Shown here: piece by piece, positions 1-12,300 of the stretch
Layout of the letters: every line of letters starts with the position of its first letter
Position numbering within the stretch: the first letter of the stretch is position 1
DNA from: Owenia fusiformis
Lineage: Eukaryota > Annelida > Polychaeta > Sabellida > Oweniidae
Length of the DNA stretch: 64,000 nt
Direction of reading: 5' to 3'
Assembly (NCBI GenBank): GCA_903813345.2
Contig: CAIIXF020000007.1
Location: forward strand, 3,847,730-3,911,729
Notes under the pieces: generated by a model
Database searches by the model: none
What the model was told of the DNA's origin: nothing
Seen by the model: only the letters and a program-made list of their open reading frames with translations
Program-made: the position numbers and the translations under genes

Positions 1-306
1 AACTGTTTTATTCTACTGAAAGTGGTAGCTGTTTAATGAGCAATATTAAAATGTTTTGTGACATATTTTAGCCACCACATGACTTCTTTGGTCCTCATGT
101 GCCCTGTTTTGGTTCACCAAATCATGTGAAAACATGTCAACATATGAAACTCAGAAAAATTGAGTGCAGTGAGCATCTCAAGCATTTCCAGTGATAAATG
201 TAATCGTCATTCTGACACTCATCACATCTGTTTCAATGATCTATTGGCTGAGAGGAATCATGATGTGTTATTGTACATTTTTATATAAGTTTCTGGTTTG
301 TTTCAG

Positions 307-389
307 TTTTATTTGTTGCTGGGACCAACCTATACAAAAGGAACCCACCCAGTGGCAATGTTATAGGCAATTTCTTCTGTTCTATCGGG
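307..389 (+). CDS. SLC15A exon 1 of the window
   Basis: Acceptor TTTCAG ends at 306, donor GTAAGT starts at 390. Two leading bases complete a codon from an upstream exon outside the window or not recognised in it, then 27 codons read LFVAGTNLYKRNPPSGN and onwards, matching the PEPT segment 'FxAGSxxYKKxxPQGN'. It ends in phase 0. A 68-aa open frame at 191-397 is in a different frame and is not used. Confidence 0.85.
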
Positions 390-3300
390 GTAAGTAGCTT
401 AGACCATTGTCAACTGGGACAGATGTTAAAATATTGACGGCCATTTTGTCACATTTTCTAGATTTAAAGAAAATCGCTCATCGGATTTTCTCCAAATTCA
501 CACACATGATAGAGGATATCAAGTTCTATAGCTGATTAACCTTTGGGCGGCCATCTCGTTTTCTGGTGGCCATTTTGAAAGTTTTTCAATAAGTCTTGTC
601 ATAGCCATTTCAGGAAAACCACTCATCAGATTTGGCATCAATGGTTTACCATCATTGTTGGAGTCTGTAACAAGCTGATATAGATGTCATGTAACTAATG
701 TCATACACAAATTTGCTTATTTCCAGCGTGCAATCAAAAACAAATGTGGCATCCGAGGAAAGCTTCAAAAAGAGCACTGGCTGGATTACGCTGATGATAG
801 ATATGATGTAAGTATCCTGAAATGGTTTATTTGTCATATAAGGAATTGTTATTAATTTGGTGAAAAACCTAACCTCAGGCAGTTTACTCAATTTCGAGAG
901 AGAAAATAGTGGAATAGATATTACCTTGACCTTTATTCCTAGGCTCAGTTCCTTAGTGATGTGAAGGATGTCTTGAGAGTATTACTCTTGTTTATCCCCC
1001 TCCCTGTCTTCTGGGCTCTGTTTGACCAGATGGGATCTCGCTGGACCCTCCAAGCGCAAAAAATGAATGGAAAAGTTTGGGTAAGATTTTCAAAAAAAGA
1101 ATTTTCTTAGTTACTTCAAGAAAAACGATATAATGATCATGTTTATGAATACAGTGTAGCACAAAAATGCACCAATTGATTTCTGGCTGACTTGATATTG
1201 ATATTTAGACTTTTTTATGATGCTTTTGCACCAAGTCAGTCATACAAGCAAGATTTAAAAATTTGGTCTCTTTCCTAAAAATGCCTGATATGTAAATCTC
1301 TTACTGAATTTACTTTCATATAAATTATCTTAATTCTCAAAATCTTGCATTTTTGTCTCAGCCTGCAAAATGAGCATTCTTATTTTTGAGCAAAAAGATA
1401 TGCGGCTTATTTAAAGAAACAATATGCAGTTTTGATTACCTAGGAGCTAGTAGGTAGTTACCAGTTTCACATGCAGATGGGTAACTTGGGTCAGGTAACA
1501 TGACAGATATCCAAAAAGTTCCCCAAAACTTGAATAATTGATAGATTTAACAATTTTCAACTTGCCTGTTTTTGTTTGGTAATTTTACCATTTAAAATGT
1601 CTTCAGTAAAAGAAATTGGTTTAAATATAATATATTTTTATAACACAGGCTCTATGGGGAATCTGCTTGACCAAGAAACCATGTTTTAAATTATTGAAAA
1701 TATGATGAAAATCAAGATTATTTCTACTCATATCTATATCTATATAAAAAAATGCTTTAATAAACTGATTTTTTATTGTTTCTTTGTATAATACAGGGTG
1801 ACTGGCATTTCAAGCCAGATCAGGTCCATGTGAGTAATATTTTTGCATGTTTTCTATTTCTTTTTCCTTTCACAGGGTGATTGGCACGTAAAACCAGATC
1901 AAATCAGTGTAAGTTATTATTATCGGAGGCAAACCCTCCTTTATATAATTCATGCCATGGTCACATTTGCTCTGATTTTCAGATGAGCTTTTTGTAAAAA
2001 TTGCATTCAGTTTTGAACTCAATACTCATCGGCCGGCCTCCCATATTGAAGATAGAAGCAAATGTGACCACGGGATCAGTGGAAAATCATTTTTTAATTA
2101 TACTCCAGATTTTCTATCACTTCTGCCTGTATTCTGATCATTATTATTCTTTGCACTGTCACCACATTTACTGATCGGTGTCCAGAAAGTAGGTCAACAA
2201 AAAACTTTTGGTATTGAGAAAACAAGAGAAGACATTCTCTTAGGATTCTGAATCTACAGGGTGTCCCCAAAGTATGAGATACTCCATAGACAGACCTATA
2301 CCAATGTCTTCATAGTATCTGTCATATAAAGCTTATCCAAAGTTATATTGATTTGCCAAACCATGGTTCAACTCCCAAATGAGAAAAAAGTACAGGCATT
2401 TTAAAACTTAGTGTTTGGTCAAAATTGAAGTTCAGTTCAGTATCCTGGAAACAGCCCTGACCTGGATGTGGCCAAAAATATGGGTGCTATTGTCAAAGAT
2501 AGGATGGATATTGAGTTGGAAAAAGAGGAGTGTGCTGGCATGAACTCTTCTGAAATACTTTAGAAAGGTTTCTATTTGAGGGGTGTTTAAGGTCATTTCT
2601 AAAAAGAATTGCTGCTGTTAATATGGCCAAGGGAGACACACCAACTTTTTAATTTGGTGTAAAATTGAACTTTAATTATGGTCACTTGTGTGTATTAAAA
2701 ACATTTGGGAGCAATTCACCATGGTTATTGGCTTATTGCTGTTAATCCCCACTTAATCTCATTTCAATTGAACTCCTGTGGCACGCCAGTGACTAGCCAT
2801 CGCGGGTGTGTGGGACAAGATTGACACTGCGATGTAATTCTTGTCAGTTTATAGAGTGAACACATACTAGTTTTTAGAAACATTTTACTTCAATCTCCTG
2901 TTGTTATTATTGCCACTTAGGGGCTTTCCATCGCCCATTTTACAAATAGAATGTAGATTTCTTTTTTTTCTTACATAGAATGATTGTATATAGAATATAG
3001 ATTTCCACATGGAGTGTACATTTTTACATTGTTAAAGTTATATTTTATGCTAATATTCAATTTTAAATCAAGAGATAATCTATTATCGTATGATCTGTAA
3101 AATGAAGCCCTCTTATTGGTCAGTTCTTGTGCTGTATCAATCTGTATTGCTACTGAGATTGTCCCCGTTGATCATCTCCATCACAATACAGAAAATATTG
3201 GTACGGAGGGGACAATCTCAGTAGTAATACAGAGGAGCACACGATAAAAACATTTTTGAATGATTTGAAGTGCAATACAGGATATATTCTGTCTCGATAT

Positions 3301-6300
3301 TATGTATTGGCACTTGACTTCGTCTCGTTCCAATACAAAATTTCTCGAACAGAATATATCCTATATCGCACTTCAAATCATTCAATAACTTATATTATTA
3401 TATATTAGGTGTTGAATCCAGTGATGATCTTGCTGTTTATTCCACTCTTTGAAAGCGCCATCTATCCGCTACTTGACAAGTGCAAGATTCCTAACAGGTA
3501 AAACTTTGAAATAGGGCATGAGAAAAATCTGTTTGTCATGCTTTAATATTATGTTCATTAGGGCAGAAAGACATGGAATCAGCATGGAATAAAGTATCTA
3601 AACATGAAGTTAATAATCTAAATTGTAAAGAAGTTTTAAGGCATGGGATCTCAGGGGCGGATCTGGGAACCAACAAGGGGGGGGCCCAAATTTCAGTTCA
3701 GAGAAAAAAACGTCCATTACATGTCGATGCAAGCAGTTCAAGCCTAACTTCACTGTCTGATGCATTAAGAATTATGAGCAGTGTAGGAAGGAGTTTCATG
3801 AGGATTAGTGAAGACCTTCACATGGGAAAGAGGTTGCTTTCAAGATTTGTTTAAAATCATGCATTGCTCTTGTTCTAGGCCACTACAAAGAATGGTTGTA
3901 GGCATGCTGTTTGCATCTGCTAGTTTCTACTTAGCTGGGTTTTTACAAATAACTATTGATGTAAGTACTTTTCTAATCTCCAACTTTTTGTGGACGTTGT
4001 TTGGTGGTAGGCATCTGTAACAAATGGCAGGTGATGACATTTGGCATATTAATGCTTTGTTCTTATATGAAATGATCCCAAAGTGAGTTATGGCATCAAT
4101 AATTTAATTTAACTCTTTTTCTGATTAAATTATTTAAATATTCAAGAAAATGAATTGGTTCCTTCAAATTTTAGAGAACAATAGAGTAAAATTGTGTGAG
4201 CAGACAAAATTGACTTGCTCTTTTTCTCCAGGAAGCTATTGCTGCTCCTTTAGATGTAAACCAGGCTGATGTGAGATTTCTGAATGCTGCAGAGTGCCCC
4301 TTAAATGTACATACATATAATCTGAATATAGACTCATTGGAGGTATGAAACTCAAAAAATTATGTTCTTGTTTAGAAGTTTCAATTGTAGAGGAAGGGAG
4401 TTAAGAGGGAACAAAACGAGATGAGTCGGGTATGCATGAGTTACATACAGACATACAATTGTGTAGAAATGATGCTTTATACAAAAATGTAACAAATAAT
4501 AATTGAATAACAGACATATTTTGAAAATCACTTGTCCTTTTTTCTTGATAAACAGTGGAAAAGTGTAATATTCAGGAAATTACATGAAAAATGTCAAGAT
4601 CTGAAATAAATCTATGTTCAAAACAATGTTAATGAAACCAGAGACTTATATTTGTCAATGATCAAAAAGATGTCACTAACGTTTATTTTTATGATTTTCA
4701 GAGAATAGAAAAAAGATTAAATATAGGGGAGATGCAACCATTAGAGGTCTCTTATAATCTTACTTGTAAAAGTAGTGAGTCTTCCATTAAAGTGCCCATA
4801 GAAGAAAGAAGGGCTTACACTGTGTTATTTTATGCTGATGGTGCAAAATATGTAAGTACATCTACAATATGTTATTATTAAACAATATGTTTGAAACAAC
4901 TGATATTCACAGAACCACATAAACTGAAGAAATTCTGTAGAATATTTCTCTGTTCAATTACAATTATCGAACCAAACAAAGTTTGAGTGGGATACAGGAA
5001 AGCCGTCCGTTCATCCATTTTCCGTCTCAAATACTCAAATACCGGTAGACAGATTTGGTTCAAATTTTGTAGACTTATGCCATATGGGTGTAGAACCTCT
5101 GCTCGAGAAGGAATTTTCAATATGGCCACTCAATTAAAAATGACCTCTAAAAAGATTAGTCTTTTATAACTCAAATACTAGTTCACAGATTTAGTTCTAA
5201 TTTTATATGATGATGCCTAAGAACAAAGGAGCTTTGCTGAAGAAACGATTTTCAAGATGGCGGCTGAATTTCAAAATGGCCACTGTTCTTCATAACAGAA
5301 CTAATCTTTGAGAACTCAAAAACCAGTTGATGGACTTGGTTCAAATTTTATTATGTTGGTGCCTAGAGACATGGGAGTTGCACTCAAGAAGACATTTTGT
5401 GGAAAGCTACCAAATATCAAAATGGTTGCCATTTTTCGTAAAAATAAACATTGATAACTCAAATACCAGTGAACAGCTTTGGTTCAAATTATATATGCCT
5501 AGGGACAAAGAAGCTCTGTTTAAAAATAGATATTCAAGATTACTGCTGGATTTCAAAATGGCCGCCATTTTTAGTAAAATATTTAATCTTTGCAAACTCA
5601 AATACCAATAGGCGGATTTGCCTAGAGATAAAAGAGCTCTGCTCTGTCAATATTATTCTCAAGGTTAAAAAAATGTGACCTTCAATGACTTCCTCAAGGT
5701 CAAAAAGGTCTTTTTTCAAAATCATCTACAAGTTCTCAGAAGTTCACATCTGACTTTAGATTTGATATTTCACCTTCAATGACCTTCTCAGGGTAAAAAA
5801 GGTATTTTTACAACTTGCTTTACAAATTGATTTATTTCTTCAAAATCATCTACATGTTCTCAGAAATTCAAATCTGACATAATATTGAACTAATAATGAG
5901 TGTTAGCAACAACGTGGTGACATTTTGTCATGTTAATGCCTTGTTTATAATGCAAAAGTATTGTTTATGTATTAGAATTCTTACTTTTCAGTATAAGAGC
6001 AGTTCAACTAAGCCAAGAAAAAACAAATGCAGTTTTAGGTAAGATTGAGACTCTTCCTTTAACTGGTGGTGACCCAATTAGCAGTTTTTACTTTTTAATC
6101 TCCTTGAGTCAATCCAAGTCAGATGACAATATGATGTTATGTAAAATTATGGTACAAACAATATAGTAGTAATTTCTGTGTCAGTAAATTCACATCACTC
6201 CGTCACTCGTTATTGTATAATTAATAGAATTTTTTTATTGCTTACTATTTTCAGTTTAATAAATGTACTAGACAGTGACGCCTACAGTCTGGTGCTTCAA

Positions 6301-9300
6301 GAAAAAAATGGGGAGACCCAGTACAGTGTAGGTGACTTAGAACATCTACACGCTTCAAAATACTCAACAGTGCTTCCATATAGGTAAGAATTTAAACTAA
6401 ACCTCGAAACTTCTCATAATAGTCAGGTTTTGAAATGCAAAATAGAGTGGAAAAGAGTGGAATTGGAATGAAAAAAAGTATGCAGGCATATAGATGATAT
6501 TCAAGATTTTATAGAAATGCAAGAAAACAATGAAGTTCATTCAAATTTCAGAGAGATTTTTAGTGAAAAGGGCATGACCATAGAGAAATTCTAGGCATAC
6601 TTTTAAGAAAGGTTCTTCCCTGATTTATGTTCACCATGGGGTAATAAAACTTTTAGTATTGGCAAGTTTGAATGAAAAATATATACATTTTTACACGGAC
6701 ATGTCTTTTCTGAAAATGACTTATTTGTGGGGCTCAAAGGGATATGAAATTCCAATTTATCAATAATCATTAAAATGGGACTTTGATGGTTAAGCCAACC
6801 TTAGTTCTTTATTAGCTGGTAGGTGCATTATTTGTATAATGCCACATGCTTTAACACAAGGCTAGAAGCATGACTAATGTCTTAAACCAGGTGAATACAT
6901 GTAACTCAAATTAATTTAATAAATGTGACTAAGATGACTTCAAAAACCCACTCATGCTCATGCTTTGACACATGGTTAATATCATGACTAATGTCTGAAA
7001 AATCAGGTGAATTTGTGTAACTCAATTAACTTTAATGAATCTGACTAAGATGGCTTTAGACACCCACTCTTATGTCCTGCCTGTGGCAATAATTTTCTTT
7101 TGTCATACCTATTTTACATATTTTCTCTGTATAATTTGAATGAACCAGCTCAGTTTTAGTTTTTTCTAAACAATTTGGAATGTTAGCTACATGCCTGTTT
7201 ACTTTATTCCTTGCTGATTCCACTTTTCGCCATTCTATTCATCATTGTAAAATACTACAATCATGTTATTTTCTCCCTGTCTTATTTAATACATGTCAGA
7301 CAGACATCTGATGTTTATCGCAATTAACTGATGATGCATGTCATGCATCTTTTGACTTCATCATGAATACATACTGAGTCAACCATGTTGATTGGTCAAT
7401 AATTTCAGTTATAAATTCTCCTTTTTGAGATAATAAATTGGGATTATTACTTTATTTTTGATTTAGTTACCAATTATATGGCAAACTTGGTGACAATAGC
7501 AGTGACTCACTTCCATTGGGGGACATTATACCATGTAGCGAGGGTGGAGCTTACACAATACTCCTGATCCGTGGGGATGCCAATGCTACATCAGGGGTGA
7601 GTGATTTGAATCGTTAGTTGTAACAATTATTATGAATCAGCCTTTGATAATGATTTACGATGTAGCATAAGATATCTAGGCGGGTTATACAATTTGCCAG
7701 CATCACATGTCATATTATGTGTTCATGCCAGGTTATACAATTTGCCTGGACCACGTGTCCATAATGTGCGTTCATGTTAGGTTATACAATTTGCCTGGAC
7801 CACGTGTCCATAATGTGCGTTCATGTTAGGTTATACAATTTGCCTGCACCACGTGTCCATAATGTGCTTTCATGTTAGGTTATACAATTTGCCAACATCA
7901 CATGTCCATAATGTGCTTTCATGTTAGGTTATTCAATTTGCCAACATCACATGTCCATAATGTGCTTTCATGTTAGGTTATACAATTTGCCTGCACCACG
8001 TGTCCATAATGTGCTTTCATGTTAGGTTATACAATTTGCCAACATGACATGTCCATAATGTGCTTTTATGTTAGGTTATACAATTTGCCTGCACCACATG
8101 TCCATAATGTGCTTTCATGTTAGGTTATACAATTTGCCAACATCACATGTCCATAATGTGCTTTCATGTTAGGTTATACAATTTGCCAACATCACATGTC
8201 CATAATGTGCTTTCATGCCAGGTTATACAATTTGCCAACATCACATGTCCATAATGTGCTTTCATGCCAGGTTATACAATTTGCCAACATGACATGTCCA
8301 TAATGTGCTTTCATGTTAGGTTATACAATATGCCAGCATCACATGTCCATAATGTGTGTTCATGTTAGGTTATACAATTTGTTTGCACCACGTGTCCATA
8401 ATGTGTGTTCATGTTAGGTTATACAATTTGTTTGCACCACGTGTCCATAATGTGCTTTCATGTTAGGTTATACAATTTGCCTGGACCACGTGTCCATAAT
8501 GTGCTTTCATGTTAGGTTATACAATTTGCCTGGACCACGTGTCCATAATGTGCTTTCATGTTAGGTTATACAATTTGCCTGGACCACATGTCCATAATGT
8601 GCTTTCATGTTAGGTTATACAATTTGCCTGGACCACGTGTCCATAATGTGCTTTCATGTTAGGTTATACAATTTGCCTGCACCACGTGTCCATAATGTGC
8701 TTTCATGTTAGGTTATACAATTTGCCTGGACCACGTGTCCATAATGTGCGTTCATGTTAGGTTATACAATTTGCCAACATCACATGTCCATAATGTGCTT
8801 TCATGTTAGGTTATACAATTTGCCAACATGACATGTCCATAATGTGCTTTCATGTTAGGTTATACAATTTGCCTGGACCACATGTCCATAATGTGCTTTC
8901 ATGTTAGGTTATACAATTTGCCTGGACCACGTGTCCATAATGTGCTTTCATGTTAGGTTATACAATTTGCCTGGACCACATGTCCATAATGTGCTTTCAT
9001 GCCAGGTTATACAATTTGCCAACATCACATGTCCATAATGTGCTTTCATGTTAGGTTATACAATTTGCCAACATCACATGTCCATAATGTGCTTTCATGT
9101 TAGGTTATACAATTTGCCTGCACCACATGTCCATAATGTGCTTCCATGTTAGGTTATACAATTTGCCAACATCACATGTCCATAATGTGCGTTCATGTTA
9201 GGTTATACAATTTGCCTGCACCACATGTCCATAATGTGCTTTCATGTTAGGTTATACAATTTGCCTGCACCACATGTCCATAATGTGCTTTCATGTTAGG

Positions 9301-12300
9301 TTATACAATTTGCCTGCACCACATGTCCATAATGTGCTTCCATGTTAGGTTATACAATTTGCCTGCACCACATGTCCATAATGTGCTTTCATGTTAGGTT
9401 ATACAATTTGCCAACATCACATGTCCATAATGTGCTTTCATGTTAGGTTATACAATTTGCCAACATCACATGTCCATAATGTGCTTTCATGCCAGGTTAT
9501 ACAATTTGCCAACATCACATGTCCATAATGTGCTTTCATGTTAGGTTATACAATTTGCCTGCACCACATGTCCATAATGTGCTTTCATGTTAGGTTATAC
9601 AATTTGCCAACATCACATGTCCATAATGTGCTTTCATGCCAGGTTATACAATTTGCCAACATCACATGTCCATAATGTGCTTTCATGTTAGGTTATACAA
9701 TTTGCCAACATCACATGTCCATAATGTGCTTTCATGTTAGGTTATACAATTTGCCAACATCACATGTCCATAATGTGCTTTTATGTTAGGTTATACAATT
9801 TGCCAACATCACATGTCCATAATGTGCTTTCATGTTAGGTTATACAATTTGCCTGCACCACGTGTCCATAATGTGCTTTCATGTTAGGTTATACAATTTG
9901 CCAACATCACATGTCCATAATGTGCTTTCATGTTAGGTTATACAATTTGCCAACATGACATGTCCATAATGTGCTTTCATGTTAGGTTATACAATTTGCC
10001 TGCACCACGTGTCCATAATGTGCTTTCATGTTAGGTTATACAATTTGCCTGCATCACATGTCCATAATGTGCTTTCATGTTAGGTTATACAATTTGCCAA
10101 CATGACATGTCCATAATGTGCGTTCATGTTAGGTTATACAATTTGCCAACATGACATGTCCATAATGTGCGTTCATGTTAGGTTATACAATTTGCCTGCA
10201 CCACATGTCCATAATGTGCGTTCAAGTTAGGTTATACAATTTGCCTGCACCACATGTCCATAATGTGCGTTCATGTTAGGTTATACAATTTGCCTGCACC
10301 ACATGTCCATAATGTGCTTTCATGTTAGGTTATACAATTTGTCTGCATCACATGTCCATAATGTGCTTTCATGTTAGGTTATACACTTTGCCTGCATCAC
10401 ATGTCCATAATGTGCTTTCATGTTAGGTTATACAATTTGCCTGCATCACATGTCCATAATGTGCTTTCATGTTAGGTTATACAATTTGTCTGCATCACAT
10501 GTCCATAATGTGCTTTCATGTTAGGTTATACAATTTGCCTGCATCACATGTCCATAATGTGCTTTCATGTTAGGTTATACAATTTGTCTGCATCACATGT
10601 CCATAATGTGCTTTCATGTTAGGTTATACAATTTGTTTGCACCACATGTCCATAATGTGCTTTCATGTTAGGTTATACAATTTGTTTGCACCACGTGTCC
10701 ATAATGTGTGTTCATGTTAGGTTATACAATTTGCCTGCACCACATGTCCATAATGTGCGTTCATGTTAGGTTATACAATTTGCCTGCACCACATGTCCAT
10801 AATGTGCTTTCATGTTAGGTTATACAATTTGCCTGCACCACATGTCCATAATGTGCTTTCATGTTAGGTTATACAATTTGCCTGGACCACGTGTCCATAA
10901 TGTGCTTTCATGTTAGGTTATACAATTTGCCAACATGACATGTCCATAATGTGCTTTTATGTTAGGTTATACAATTTGCCTGGACCACGTGTCCATAATG
11001 TGCTTTCATGTTAGGTTATACAATTTGCCAACATGACATGTCCATAATGTGCGTTCATGTTAGGTTATACAATTTGCCTGCACCACATGTCCATAATGTG
11101 CTTCCATGTTAGGTTATACAATTTGTTTGCACCACATGTCCATAATGTGTGTTCATGTCAGGTTATACAATTTGCCAGCATTACCTTTCATAAGTGTGAT
11201 CATGCTTAGGATTTTAGGATTGCACAAAATACTATTCAAATAAACATTGATGATCTTAAATTATTTAAAACTCAAAATGAATTACAACTGTATTAAAACC
11301 TCTTTCTGGTCATTATTTTACCAGTTTAATGATCTAGAAGAATTTGTAAACTATGTCTTAAAAGTGGGAAAATGAAGGAAATAAGCTAAATATGTAGTAT
11401 TGTAAATGTAATGTGTACATTGGTAAAATCCCCCAAATTGGTTTCATTGTATTTGCAGTGAATGATCCATAAAGTAAACTTATTTGTTTTTGATATGTTC
11501 AGGTCTTGGAATTTGGTCTCTACAAGAGGTCAATGTTTTGTAGTTCACAATCAGAAGCTTTGCATGGGTAAACTCCCCCAAATTAATGTGATTGTATTGG
11601 CAAAGCATGATTTATAAAGTTATTTGTTTTTGATATGTTTAGGTCTTGGCAAACAAATTTGCCTTATACAAGACATTAATGTTTTGTAGTTCACAAACAG
11701 AATCTTTGCATTGGTAAACTTCCCCAAAGTCCCCCAAGATATTTGATACTATTTCCTATGAATTATCCATTATTTCAACTTATTTGTTGTTTAATGTTTT
11801 CAGGTCTTTGAACTCATTTTAGTTCCCAGACAGAATCTGTGCATTGGTAAACTCCCCCAGAGTAATATGACAGTATTTGCTCTGAATGACTTAATAATAA
11901 TAATAATAATAATTGATGTTAAATAAAAAATAATCTATATATTTAATAAACATACTAATGTAATATCCGCTTCTGTTTTGTTTTTTACCATTTGATAATA
12001 TTATTGATTCTCTTGCAAATTCTTGCAATAATCATACATGTTATTTAATTTTCAGATTTTACTGGTGTAAGTTTAACCATATTGTTGCTGTTAATATTTT
12101 TCAGGCAGATGACATTTGTACTTCATACATAATATTCTATGTAGTTTAACAAGGATTTGTAGGTTACTAGTTCCCACCATGTTGTAGGCTTATCGATATG
12201 TGTCTTAATATTTTCAGGCTGTCTCGGCTTTGTATAAGAAACCTAGTACCTCGTACCCATGTGTGTGGGACATGGTACACTCTTTGAAGGGTTCAATTTT

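Noticed and set aside
191-397. 68-aa frame as first SLC15A exon
   Set aside because: The transporter frame is different and starts only after the acceptor at 306.
7682-11206. CRISPR-like regular array
   Set aside because: Units are contiguous 49-bp variants without unique spacers, inside an animal gene intron; it is a minisatellite.
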